This document shows positions 34,401-46,594 of a stretch of 64,000 bases of DNA, piece after piece. Both the position numbers and the translations under genes were made by a program. This DNA comes from Gigaspora rosea. Its lineage: Eukaryota; Glomeromycota; Glomeromycetes; Diversisporales; Gigasporaceae. The notes under the pieces are model-generated. The model worked only from the letters and a program-made list of their open reading frames with translations. It did no database searches and had not been told where the DNA came from. Location of the stretch: the NCBI GenBank assembly GCA_003550325.1, contig QKWP01000610.1:126296-190295 (forward strand), in the 5' to 3' direction. Within the stretch, counting starts at the first letter, position 1. The number at the start of each line of letters is the position of its first letter.

Positions 34401-37112
34401 AACTCCCAGAAATCTTGCAACCTGGTCCTTTCTCTTTGCTAAGACTTTATCTTTTCCTTCGCCCATTTCTATTGCAACTGCCTTATCTTTACAATTTAGG
34501 ACTACCAGCTCAGACTTTTTCCCATTTATTTTAATGTCATTTAACTGGTAAAATTCGTTTGCAATTGCTAAAATATTCTCCATATCTACTTTAGATTTGG
34601 CAATCCACGTGGTATCATCTGCGTACGTCAAAACAGCTTGTCGCAGCTTTTCGTTTCTGCTTTTCCTCGTAGTTAAATCAACTGGCCAATCAACCTCAAG
34701 AGAATATCTGAAAGATTCCTGTTCTTGTATTGTTCTGAGTAGCGGATCATAGTATATATACCATACCAAGGGTGAGACACCTCTGCTTGGTCAATTCCGT
34801 CTTCTGCAACTATCTCTTTGCTATATCCGAAGGCAGTTACCACTTCAATCCTCCTTTCTTTATATAAGTCAATAAGGAAATTAACGATATTTTCTGGCAA
34901 TTTAATTCTCTTTAGCGACAGTTCTAACATTTCCAAGCTTACTGGATCAAAAGCTTTTTTAATGTCTTGCATCAACACCCACAGCTCTTTGTTTTTTTCC
35001 CGAGCGTCTTCTAAGATACTGTTAAGTATTTGTATTGGGATATTCGTACAGTTCTCTGGTAAGCCTGCATAATTATATCCTTTTAGGATATTTTTCCCTT
35101 TGAATATTTGACCCAATCTTGTATTTAAGATGCGGACTGTTATTTTCCTTAATGTTTCAAGGAGCATTATTGGGCGAATATTAAATAAGTTAAAATTCCA
35201 AAATTCACTTTTTGGGATCAGGTACAGAATCTCTTTCTTCCAGTCACTTGGAATCTTTCCCGCTCTTATACAAGAAATTGCAAATTCACGCAATATCTTT
35301 TCGGCTTTTGGACCGGCCTTCTTAATTAATGGATAAGTGATTCCTGTAGCCCCTGGAGCTGAGTTGTTCTTTGTTTTCTCTAATGCTTCATGCCATTCTT
35401 GTTTGCTTACTTCTCCAGCTAAGTCACTATACCATTCATTATCTATTTCTTGTAACGGTTTATAAGCCTTGGTCCACCTTTCGTTCATACATCTTGTTTT
35501 GACCTTTCTCTTTTTGTATTGTTCACGGAAATGATCTGCTGCTTTTTCCTTTATCTCCTCCTCGTCAGTAACCAACTGCTTTTCTTCTCCATTATCTACT
35601 ACAATTCTATCTAAAGTAATCCTATTACTATGTCTATCTAAAAAGCTATTTATCATTCTTCTTTGGTCTGTTACCAGCATGTCACCCCGTTCCTCAATTC
35701 TTCGTCTTATTTCCTCTTCCTCTATTCTTCGTTTTTCTGTTGTCCACAGGTTATACTGTTGTTTCCACTCTTCTTTTACCTTATCTAAGATTTCTCTTGT
35801 CCATCTTTGTGGTGTCTCGTGTTCTACTATTACCAAACCTTGAAGAATTTTTACTATAGGATCACCCTTCACTACCTCTATATTTTTCCCTATATTGCAT
35901 TTGCACTTTCTACACACTTTGCTGAGCAATTTAACCTTATTTCTTAAGGCCTTAATCTCTGTATTAGAACTGTCTTGCACTATCTCCTTCTTTTTGCACT
36001 TCATAGGAAGATGTTTTCTTGCCGAACCAATAATACAGTCTTTGATAACTTTCTACTTTTTATTCAAATTTTTGAGGTCTGTTTCCTTTTTTTTGTGAAT
36101 ACTTTTGGCGACATCTTTCCATTGCACACTTAAGGCCCTTTCTAAGTGCTGAGTGTATGCTGTTCAATGATCTTCATCTACTTCCTTCATATTTGCCATT
36201 AGTCTTGCGGTGTTTAAGTTAGGTTTTTTAGGACGACTTGATTTTACTAAACCTATATCTGTTGTTATATTTGCCGTTACAATAACATGATCACTTGCTG
36301 TAGTTGTTGACATATCTATATGTTGTACTTCCAAAATATTCCTTTTTAATTCTTTGGAAACCCATATGTAATCAATACGTGACTTCATTTGACTATTACT
36401 CCAAGTGTGCTCATATTTGTTTGGATTCATCCATCTATATGCGTCTGTGAATCCACTGTTTTCTAGTTCTCGGAAGGTATCCTCTGTCATTTTATTCCTT
36501 TTACTCTCTCTACCTCTATGAATTGCCTCTTTCTGTCTTTTATAATTAAAATCCCTGGCCAAAATAAATCTTCTTTCTTTCTTTCTTTTTTCCTCGATCT
36601 TGTTCTCAGCCCTGATTTTGTCGTCTGTAGAGGGAGCGTATACTATAATGATGCTGAAATCTATTTTTTTAAACATTAGAACTAGTTCTATACTATAAGC
36701 ACCCCATTTGTTTACTTGGGCCACAAGTTTTGCCCACTTATTCCTAATTAAGATACCAATACCGAAACCTTTCTTTTTCTCTTCTCTTACTTCAGTCCAA
36801 AATCCTATTATGTCCTTTTCCGATTTAGTAGCCATCTACCTTCCTTCTCTTTTACATTGGTCTCGCAAATTCCTACAATGTCCAGTTTATCTTCTTCCAT
36901 TAAGTCTACCAATGCCTCAAGTTTACTTTTGTTACTTCTGATCCCATTGATATTATGAAAACCAAACCTCAGTACACTTAAATCTTTTTTAATATTTTTA
37001 CTGTTATGAGTACTGAGCGACTCCTTTCGGTTAGAACTGGCCTCCTTTTTCTTTTCTCTAATGTCTATTTGTGGACCTGTTGAGGAGTCTTCTTGTTGAG
37101 AGGCCAGTTTAA
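31480..37112 (-). mobile_element. LINE copy 2 (APE-type), 5'-truncated, no ORF1
   Basis: Minus-strand LINE distinct in sequence from copy 1. The coding block begins near 37110, just before the endonuclease, so the 5' part including ORF1 is missing, the usual result of incomplete target-primed reverse transcription. The 3' limit is placed near 31480, where AT-rich arm sequence begins. Confidence 0.85.
31614..37100 (-). pseudogene. LINE copy 2 ORF2: endonuclease, reverse transcriptase, RNase H
   Basis: Order on the minus strand: endonuclease (FHNINGI and GICETN near 36950-36860, frameshift near 36835, RDFN, RIDYIWVS, ASDHVIV near 36290); RT with APGATGITYP, motif A QDIKKAFD (about 34950-34973), GIDQAEVS, a frameshift near 34770, motif C TYADDT (34611-34628); RNase H with YTDGS (about 33050), TTRAEM (about 32895), FSDS (about 32840) and VKAHTG plus YADK (about 32680-32650); and a C-terminal CIACFRESETQDHLAEY in which the last zinc ligand, normally Cys, is Tyr. 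RT and RNase H catalytic residues are all present. Decay is by scattered TAG/TGA codons (near 36167, 36050, 33840 and 33715) and several frameshifts. Confidence 0.92.
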
Positions 37113-37597
37113 ATATTTTTTATTTTTAAACCATTATATTAATTTAAATTTATATATGATTTATATATGATTCAAAAATTTTGGCGTTTATATATAAAAA
37201 AACATAACAAAATTTGAATTTATTAACAAAAATTTAAATGTTATTAATTAAATTTAAAATTGTATTAAGTTTTTCTGCATTTTTATTGGATAATTAGGTT
37301 ATACTATAGCTAAAAAATTGGCGCCTATATATAAAATATGTTGGCTTTAGGTGAAATCCACCGTAGTATTTGAAAAAATTATACTTCTATATGTCGTAAA
37401 GTTTTTTTAAGTTGGCTCAAATTTTTCTTAGTTACACAAAAATAATTAATTCTGATTGGTTAAACCACTATTAAATCTATGTTGTTTACAATCGTGATTG
37501 GTCAATCATCTGATTTTATATAATTACAACGTGATTACTATTAAAAATAATCTACGTTCACCCTACCCTTAAGAAAATTAATACAAGCAATTATATA

Positions 37598-37768
37598 CCT
37601 TAATTTTTATAGCTCATATCTCGATGAATTTTAAAGTCATCTAAATGTTTTAATAGTTAAAAAAAAAGTCTAATTAATATCTAAGCTTTTTTTGACTATT
37701 AAATTATCTAGGTATTTTCAAAATTCATTAAGATTTAAGCTATAAAAATTAAGATATGTAGGTATTTA
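37598..37768. repeat. Inverted repeat (about 75-bp arms)
   Basis: CTTAATTTTTATAGCTCATA at the left pairs with AAGCTATAAAAATTAAGATA at the right, around TTAATAGTTAAAAAAAAAG and CTTTTTTTGACTATTAA. Possibly a short MITE; no clear target duplication. Confidence 0.6.
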
Positions 37769-37979
37769 TATTTTTAAAAATATCAATTTGCCTATTTATT
37801 TTAAGTTACTTTTTTCAACAAAATTTTTTTCTTCACTATCTTTAGTGCTGCTAACTAGAAGCTGAAACTTTCACTAGTTTTATAGTTTCAGTTAGGGATT
37901 TTAGCTAAAAGATTCTTTTACTGGAACAAATATTATATCAACAAATAAAAAGCATAAATATTAATTTACACAAATAAAT

Positions 37980-39310
37980 AATATGAATGAATAACTTCAA
38001 GTATTTATGTTTTTAGTTCATGAACTTTTTATTGGTTTAATTCTATCGATTATAAATGTTTTTTATACACATAAGCTAAATAAAAAGCTCTAGGCCATTT
38101 TTGTAAATGTATTTCTCAGCCAATTCAAATTACGATCTCTTGTAAGTCTTGAAATGATTATCATAAATAGAATCGATATTTATTAGGTTGGTTAGTAAAC
38201 TTTGTTTTGCTGTTTCTAATTTACTAATTAAGAATGCTTTTAATGCACACAAATGAAATTGCTTAAGTAATGGTATGTACTAATATTTATGTTTTGGTTT
38301 GTGAGCTTTGGGTTTGCTATTTTTAATTCCACTGATTAAAAATGTTTTTTATGCACATAAGCTAAGTGAAAAGCTCTAAGTTGTTCTTGTTGATCAGACT
38401 TGATCAAGGGAGTAACAAAAATTAGGTGATTTTTTAGAAAGAAGAGAGATAAAAAAAAGTTGAAATTATATATAAGAACCTGACTATATAAATAATAAGA
38501 AAGAGGGTGGAGAAGTAGACCTCTGATAAAAAAATAATCAGGTGATTAATGGCATGGCCCTAATGGTAAGAATTTATATTGTTGGCTTGTATACTTTGTT
38601 TTGCAGTTTTTGATTCTATTAATTAATAAATTTTCTTATATACACAATAATTAATACAAATAAAATAGCTTGGATTAGTTAGGTAATAGTAAATACTAGT
38701 CTTTGTTTTGCTGTTTTTAATTCTACTAATTAATTAATGTTTGCTATTTTTAATTTTAACATGAATAAATGTTTTTATACACACAAGCTAAATAAAATTA
38801 TTAATGTAAATGAAATAGCTTAAAGGGTATATTAGGCAATAGTAAGAATTTGTGTTGTAGGCTTGTGAACCTTGTTTTGCTGTTTTTAATTTAGCTGATT
38901 AATAAATAAATATACTTTATACATGTTCATTGCAAATAAAATAACTGAGAGAGTATTAGGTAATATTAAGTATTTATGTTTTCAGTTTATGAACTTATTT
39001 ACTATATATTTTCTAAACTATAATAGATTGGTAACTTTAGACTTTAACTCTAATTGGCAAACTAAGAGTATTCTTAAGCACAATAATTGCTGTTTTTAAT
39101 TTAGCGATTAATAAATAAATATACTTTATATATGTTTATTGTAAATAAAATAACTGAGAGAGTATTAGGTAATGTTAAGTATTTATGTTTTCAGTTTATG
39201 AACTTATTTACTACATATTTTCTAAACTATGATTGGTAACTTTAGACTTTAACTCTAATTGGCAAACTAAGGGTATTCTCAAGCACAATAATCAATCTGT
39301 CAGACAGGTT
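37980..39310. repeat. Degenerate tandem repeat (TTTTGCTGTTTTTAATT units)
   Basis: Seven or more diverged units share TATTTATGTTTTCAGTTTATG, GTTTTGCTGTTTTTAATT, a TTAATAAAT block and TATACACATAAGCTAAATAA. The last two units (near 38886-39090 and 39091-39290) form an almost exact duplication with a 205-bp period. Interrupted by the MITE at 38408. Confidence 0.75.
38408..38560. mobile_element. 153-bp MITE, second copy of the 2669 family (inverted)
   Basis: Reads GGGAGTAACAAAAATTAGGT to GATTAATGGCATGGCCC, the reverse complement of the element at 2669-2818. Flanks CAA and TAA are consistent with a TAA duplication carrying one change. Confidence 0.85.
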
Positions 39311-39820
39311 GTGAGTAAATTTTTATTAGTAAAAAAATAGTTTAACAAATCAATTGTATTGATTATTCCAATGAATAAAGTATGTGATAAAAGTTTAATA
39401 TGTTAAAAAAAAATTTTTATTAGCAGAAGTTCGTTTAATTGATTAAGTGTATTTATTATTCCAATTCACAAGAGATAGAGGCCCAAACTCCTTTTTTATA
39501 ATAGAGTTGTGCTTATTGGTCAAAATTTTTTTATTAATTGATTAAAAAAAATAATTGTCCAAATACTTTACTTTTTTTATATTAACATTATTAGTTAAGC
39601 ACTATCTCAATTACTAGTTAATCACATTGAGTATGCTAAAAACACCCTAAGATAGCTGATCCTTTTAGAACTAAATTCGCTATTAAAAGCTTAAATCTTC
39701 ATTTTCAGATTTACATTTAGTAAGTTAGAAATCCCGGTGCTTTTACTTCATAGATGTTCTGGTTTACAGACAATTAATTTACTAACAAGTAGTCATATTT
39801 AAGGTTAGAGCTAGTCTATA

Positions 39821-40047
39821 TGAGTGCCACCAAGAGAAAACCTACAAGTCATACTTTTAGAATATAAAAATAATTTAAAATCAGTCAATTTAGTACCTAT
39901 TGTTCTTAATATTATTTGAATCATTTCATTAAGATGATTCAAATGATATTAAAATTATAGGTATTAAATTGCCTGATTTTAAGATATTTTTATTAAAAGC
40001 AAATACACAAAAAGCATGATCTGTAGGTTTTCTCTTGGTGGTATTTA
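39821..40047. mobile_element. 227-bp MITE with TA duplication
   Basis: TIRs TGAGTGCCACCAAGAGAAAA and inverted TAAATACCACCAAGAGAAAA, both continuing CCTACA. TA flanks at 39819-39820 and 40048-40049. Tc1/mariner-like, noncoding. Confidence 0.85.
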
Positions 40048-41760
40048 TATAAGAAATAAGCATGTTAGTAAATGAGCTTTGGGTAAAATAAACTGTCTAT
40101 GAAATGAGCTTGTCTATGAGATAAGGATCCATTCTTTATAGCAACTTAATTCGCAGACAATTAATTTAGGACAAGATTATTTTACTGATGATTAATCACA
40201 AACAGGTTCTTTTTATAAACAGTTTATTTTACTAACAGCTCATTTTGCAGATATATATGTTATAAATTGCACTAATCTTAACTCATAATCAGAATTACTT
40301 TGTGAAGTGAACTATCTGTAAAATGAACTTATTTGTGAATTAATCGTTAGTAAAAATAAATTTGTCTGTGAATTAGATAAATAAATTATTAGAAATCGAA
40401 TCTCATAATATGTTGGCATTAAGATCCTATAGTGGAATATGTAAATTATTTGCATATTTAAATAAATCATTATAATTTGAACCCAATGTTGCATGGTATT
40501 ATGAGGCTATGGAAAAACTTATCGCATGATGAAAAATATGAAAAATCACTTGCTATTTTAAATAAATTACTAAAAAATAGAATGTATCATGATGAAATTT
40601 ACAAGATGAATAAGTAAATAAAGAATCAGTTGCAATCACTTCTGTTATCTGTATTGATATCTACTAAAATCATTGTTTTAATTAAAGGTTACAATCTGCA
40701 AAATATCAAAGAAACATTATTTTACAAACATTAATAATTGTGAAGTGATTGTTGATGAAATGAAAGGTATTGTTTTAAAATCTAGATTAATAAGTATTTC
40801 TCAGAATAACAAACTAAAATTAAATTGAACAAAATAAGTAAATATATATTTATTATTGTTATACTTGTGAACTAAATAAACACAGGTAAGGTTTAGGCCA
40901 CAAATAAGTATTTAGGTTTACTTAGATATATGTCTGAGTTTTTATTCTTAGCATTAGATTTAAAAAAATAAAATTTCTTTCAGTATTGTAAAAAGTTTCT
41001 ATTAAATTTAATAAAGATAAAAGCAAGGTCTCACTTTAATATTTAAAAAAAAATAAAATAAAATAAACACAAGTACAAAATTAAAATGTCAATTCATGAA
41101 TAGCTAATTTTAAACACTTAAATTCTATACTAAACTAAAATCAGCACAAATAAAATGAAATTAAATACTTTAAAAAATAACCCGACCAGGTTATGAAGAA
41201 TAATTCTATTTATATAATTTTTACAAATTACGAATTGCAATTAATGCAAAATATATGCACCTTCACGGCCCATATTTATGATACCCATTTAATATAATTA
41301 TAGATTCCCATAGCATAACTGTTTTTAACAAAAAGATTTAATACTCTTAATAATAGCGTATTTTGATTGGCTATCTACTTACTGTAGCATAAAAAATAAT
41401 TTTGGAGTTTGCAATTTTTTGACCCAGCCAGATATGAAAACCAATAAATTTTATTTGTGTCGCCTTATATAATTTTCTATAATCAACTTATTAAATTATT
41501 TCAATATAGTTACAAAAAATTACCATAGATTTTTGAAAATAAGCTATTTCAAAAATAAGAAGTTGTTAGCAGTTGCTATATATAAAATCTAAATTTTACT
41601 AATAAACTTTTAAAGTATTAAATAAGTAAACTTGTTCAGAACATTAAAATACTACAATAAAAATTTAGTATTGCCATATTTTGTTATAAAATGAGTTTCT
41701 TAGTTAGAAACTTCTAGGTCTTTATTATTACACAAAAAGAACAGAGTAATAAACAAAGTA
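40048..41760. other. AT-rich noncoding stretch with weak short repeats
   Basis: GTCTGTGAATTAG/AATGAGCTTGTCTATGAG-type degenerate repeats at 40075-40380. AACCCGACCAGGTTATGAAG and GACCCAGCCAGATATGAAAA (41180-41480) match a repeat at 56345-56560. No gene seen. Confidence 0.55.
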
Positions 41761-41767
41761 AAATAAA

Positions 41768-41854
41768 GTTTTATAGTTTTACAGTTTTACAGTTTTACAG
41801 TTTTATGGTTTATAGTTTTATAGTTTTACAGTTTTATAGTTTTACAGTTTTATA
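41768..41854. repeat. 8-bp minisatellite (GTTTTAYA)n
   Basis: About ten units of GTTTTACA/GTTTTATA. The array resumes at 43145-43166 after the TIR element at 41855-43143, so the element landed inside it. Confidence 0.85.
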
Positions 41855-43143
41855 CATATGCGCGGATTTGTATAATTGGGCCTCACAACTGGTCCCCAAA
41901 ATTCTTAATGATCTGCAAAAAGTCACATGTTGATTGGGTGTAAATAAAAATAGTACCCCAAATCACATGCCGAATTCGTTAACTTACCCAGAAAAATATA
42001 AAATATATATATAAAACCAATGAACGCAATTATACCAATAAAGCAATAAGAAAGAATAAAAATGGCAAAAGTCGTACATATGTTTTTTTTATAAATTATT
42101 AAAACTTTACGTTTGCATTGTTATTTTTGTTTGCGTGCTTTTAGAGATCTAGCTAATTAACTTCCAACTTATTATACCGTAAACATTTTGATTTAGGTGG
42201 TGTAGAAATAAAGACCCAGCTAACCGAGTTTCACATTACTGTAGTATGTTTTGTTGTAAGATCTAATGGGCCAAGTTTCAAATTTAGGTAGTATATGTAC
42301 ATACATGAACTTTAAAATCTGGTTAGTCAATTTTTAAATTATTCGTTTATTTAATACATGCAAACATTTATGCAACTATTTTTTAACATTTATTCATGTT
42401 TTTAGAGATTTGGTAAATGAATAGTTAGAACATGTAAATGAATAAAATAGACTTTAACGACCCTAGCTAATAAGAAATATTCGATACGATCATTGATTTA
42501 TTGGCAATAAAAAATATTTTTATTTCATTATATTTGCACATTTTATTTTATTATATTTGAATTAAATGGAGTTTGAAACGAAAGATCAAAACCCTTTTAA
42601 ATTATATTCCAAATATGTATGTCCAATAACTTCTATGTATGTAAAGCACGATAACTTATATTATTCTGTATAAACTATATTATATCTGATATTAATCAAA
42701 GATAGTATAGTTCGGGCCTGTGGGGTTTTAGTAAAACCCACAGACCCGGACTATACTCTTACTACACTCTTCATGGTTATTCGAATAAAGAAGCTCCAAA
42801 AATGAAATTGTCACCCTATATAAGCAAGAACATCTTATTCTGATACTTCTTTTTGAAGATTCACGATCCTGCAAAAGCAAGAAAGAATTCATTGAAGAAA
42901 CCTAGTACAAATGACAAAAAAAAGGACAAAGACTTACCCTATACTGAACTCAATCTTAGAGTTAGTTTCCAGTTCGAAATAATAGTAAAAAAAAAAAAAA
43001 AATAAAAAAAAAAGAAATAGAACGTACGCATGCGACGGCATAAATTTAATTGGTTGATCTGGATGTCAATTACTGACGCACCATATAAAGTCAAATTTAG
43101 GTGCGTCAAAAATTTTAGTGTGATCTACAAATCCGCGCATATG
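41855..43143. mobile_element. 1.29-kb TIR element inside a minisatellite
   Basis: Identical 17-bp ends CATATGCGCGGATTTGT, then divergent arms. The interior is AT-rich without a significant ORF and holds a strong hairpin at 42707-42757. Target duplication cannot be resolved because the flanks are repetitive. Superfamily unknown. Confidence 0.8.
42707..42757. repeat. GC-rich perfect-like hairpin
   Basis: TAGTTCGGGCCTGTGGGGTT pairs with AACCCACAGACCCGGACTA across a tight loop at TTAGTA. Conspicuously GC-rich in an AT-rich element. Confidence 0.8.
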
Positions 43144-43677
43144 AGTTTTACAGTTTTATAGTTTTTTATTATTTTATTATTATTATAATATTATTGTTAT
43201 TATTTTGAAAGATATATAAGCCCTAGTTTTCTACCCTCCTGTACTTTAGACTCAGATTCCCTCTTCTCTTCTCTTTAATATTTAGAAATAGTTCTATTTT
43301 TTGAATATTGTTACTAAATAAATAAAAATATATCTTTAACCAATAAATACTTTCTTGTTTTTTAATAAATCCCTAAAAAACCACTTTAGTAAAATAACAT
43401 TCTATTTGCATACCACTTTATAATTTCTCTGATCCTAATAAGATCTCTGTTGCTATATGTTGTATTGCAAGTACTATATCAAAGGCTATAGTTACTTGTA
43501 ATATTTTGGTACCTTTTGGCAGAAATCATTTAAAATAGCTAGAACTTTAGAACCTCTCTTTATCTTCTCTTTTGCAAGAATATTTTGATTATTTTTTTTC
43601 TCTTCTCTAATTAAGTAATTGTTTTTGGTTTTTTTGTCAAATTAAAAAAGATTTGTTCAGAAGGGCATACTTAAAGC

Positions 43678-43909
43678 CAGTATTGTACGTTTTAGCTATC
43701 CAAGGCCTTTTTTGGCCTTGTCCATGTTCAAAATTAATAAATTTGTTTAAAAAATATATAATTATATTTTTTGGTGTACTAAACACATTCCAGTTAAAAT
43801 TAAAATAAGTTATCTTAATAAAATTTTAAATAATTTTACTTTATATAATTGTCCAAGATTGTCCAAAATTGTTCAAACTACTGTCCAAAGCTGTCCTGTG
43901 ATAACACTA
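43678..43909. mobile_element. 232-bp hAT-type MITE
   Basis: Starts CAGTATTGTACG and ends GTGATAACACTA, flanked by the exact 8-bp duplication CTTAAAGC (43670-43677 and 43910-43917). The final G of the usual CACTG end is A. Homologous to 61871-62136. Confidence 0.9.
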
Positions 43910-43917
43910 CTTAAAGC

Positions 43918-45584
43918 CACTTTAAAGCCTTTGCTTTTGTAGCAACTGGTATTTTTTTGTTAAATTAAAAGAAATTTATTTAGAAAGTATACTTGAAGCA
44001 TTTGCTTTTGTAGCACTTTTTATTGTTTTGTATTAGTTTATTATAGACCCAGATTAGAATTTTTATTTTTTATCTTATCTGAAATTTTTAGTAAAAATTA
44101 TTTAACTTCTCTAACCAAATTTAATTTTTGAAAAAAAACTTAAAAATTTTTAAAAAGTTAATAAAATTTTAGCCAATCAAAAGTTATCTGCTATTAAAAT
44201 CTATAATTTTTTAACTTCTTTTATCCTAAAAAGTCAGATAATAAATAGTAGTGCTTCTTTTAAATACTTGCTTTAAAGTTTGAACTTTATTTAAGATATT
44301 TAAGATCCTAGCTATTCTATATAAAAAACATATTAATATTTGTATATTAACAAGAGTACAACTAGCTATACCTAAATCTGTATGCAACTCTTTCCAACGA
44401 TCCTCTGGACCAAAACTTTTCATAAACGCTGACCTATGAAAATTTTGTAGTTAGTATTTTTATACATAACAAAAGCTTTATCTAGAAGCAGCTTGGATAC
44501 AGGATTTCAAATTGCATGTGAGATGATTGAAATAGAGCTAAAAAAGATTTCTTCTTGTGGGTTTGAAGTGGGTTTGGTTCTCTAGGTGGAAGATTTCGTT
44601 GCTATAGAAAATGTAGTAGGGCTAAAACCCTAAAGTTTTTTGTCAAAAGATGTGGAAGTTTAGACAGAAACATACTTTTGGTTATTAATACTATTCTACA
44701 AAACATAAAACTTATACTCTTTACAAGTTTTGGTACCCTTGATATTTCTCTTTGGTTTTTTCGAAAATTTTTACCAAAAAGTAGGAAATCTAACTTACCC
44801 CTCCAAAAGATCGACAATGTTTACTCCTCCCAATTTGAAAATGTGCCTACCGAATCAGAGCCCAGTCACGAGCAAGTTTTGACGCCTGCAAAATAAACAA
44901 TGAATGAACCTGAAATTTAAGAAGCAAAAAAACAGTTTTTAGCAATTATCTTAGCATCTAGTGGTCCAATTTGAATGAACTTTTTTTAAAATAAAGCTCT
45001 CAGTAAGGCATATCTAACAAAAAAAGTTCATTCAATTCTGATTACTAAATCAGAAATTAAGTAAATATAGGTTTGGCATTTTAGCAAATTAGGTTAAAAT
45101 TAGCCAAAATCCAGTTATAACCTATATGAAAAATGTCTGGGTCCTGATAACTCTAACCTAGAAAAAAAATACAAGTTGAAGACAGAAAGACAAGAAAAAA
45201 GTAAACAAAAAAAAACTTACAAAAAAACTATTTTCAAAATAACAAGGCATGATTTTAAAACAACTTTGATATGAAATATAAATATAGAAAATAGATTCAT
45301 TAGCTTAAAAAAAACAATTATTATCAAATAATAATTATTGTTTATATAAATTGGCAATCACCAAAAATGATTGGTCAATTATATAGGGTTGTCATGTTGA
45401 TAGTTGCTATTGTTATTTTGTCTAAAAATAAAAGTGCAATAGAAGTTACTCTAGTAAAATTTTAAGATATAAAAATAGAGGCACAAAGTGCATGGGCACT
45501 TATACTAAACATTTTATTTAGTACTTTAAATATTATTTATTAAAGCTATTTTTAAAAATAGCATATATAATAAATATACTTTTA
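43918..45584. other. AT-rich stretch with small repeats and coding-like scraps
   Basis: TTTGTATATTAACAAGAGTA at 44338 is shared with repeats near 58957 and 60257. A plus-strand frame ending SSQFENVPTESEPSHEQVL (stop near 44896) looks protein-like but is isolated; no domain is recognised. An inverted repeat (AAAAAAAGTTCATTCAA) spans 44938-45065. Confidence 0.45.
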
Positions 45585-46279
45585 TAGTCTAGTGCAAAAA
45601 GATTTGTATCTCAAATAGCTTTGATTATGATGTTTTTTGTACTAATTAATTTTTAATTTTTTTAATTTGATATAATTATTAGGTTATTAGATTAATAAAA
45701 ATAAAATTATTTTGATATTTTATTGATAAAATAAAAAAATTTATTAATAGTACTTTTTTTAAAAATATTTATAGTAATTTATATATATACGTATATAGTA
45801 AAAAAATCAAATGGTTGAGCTTTAAAGCTTAATTTCGTCACAACTAGTAATTTAATTTTGCTTAAATTTAACCATATCTTTATCATATGCACATTAATGC
45901 ACTCTTATTTTTAAATAACTATAGTAACTTGATTTTAGAAATTACTCTAGTAACTTAATTTAAATAGTACAAACAGGAAAATTTAAACAATCAATATGAT
46001 ACTCTTGCATAGTACAAGCTTATACAATTGCAAAATTAGTTAAAATATCTTTTTTTTAAAAAAAATTTTTTTTCTTTTTTTTTCAAATACAGTGAATTGT
46101 ACATGCTTAATAATTAAAATAAAACAATGTTAAACCAATAAAATTATATAATAAGTTAGATTAAACCTATTTTATTTGATATTAAAAAATTTTTAATAAT
46201 TAATCAGAAATATAAAAACTTTTACTTAAAGTCAAAATTATGAAATTTTTTGAGGCACAAATCTTTCTGCACCAGACCA
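45585..46279. mobile_element. 695-bp TIR element with TA duplication
   Basis: TIRs TAGTCTAGTGCAAAAAGATT (left) and TGGTCTGGTGCAGAAAGATT (inverted right), continuing TGT..CTCAAA. TA flanks at 45583-45584 and 46280-46281. Tc1/mariner-like; interior AT-rich, no ORF. Confidence 0.88.
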
Positions 46280-46594
46280 TAGTAAAAATTAAAATTATTT
46301 TAATAATAATAATTATTTTATTTGAATAAAGTATATAAATTTATTTAAGATATAGTATTATCATATATATATATCAAAATATTAGTTTTTAAATAAAAAT
46401 AAATATAAAAGAAAAAAAATACAAAGAATAGCCTATATTAAAGCAGACTAATAAAAAATATTAAAAAAATTATAATCCTGTATATATAGTATTTTTGCTA
46501 TAACCATAATCCAAATAAAATCATTACTATATAGATATTATTTTAGACCAGAAATGCATAAAACTAGGCATATTTGGCCATGATACCTATAATA

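Larger units (their letters stand above)
31041..37568. mobile_element. Long inverted arms bounded by TTAA, enclosing LINE copy 2
   Basis: Left arm starts GGGTAGGGTAAACATAAATC; the inverted right end starts GGGTAGGGTGAACGTAGATT. Both arms later contain GGATTTCACCTAAAGC or its variant. TTAA lies immediately outside both ends (31037-31040 and 37569-37572). TTAA is the piggyBac target, but the GGG termini do not identify that family. The simplest reading is a MITE of about 900 bp into which the LINE inserted. Confidence 0.65.

Noticed and set aside
31611-36941. Plus-strand frames over the LINE copy 2 region
   Set aside because: Ser/Leu/Phe-rich antisense shadows of the RT and RNase H frames.
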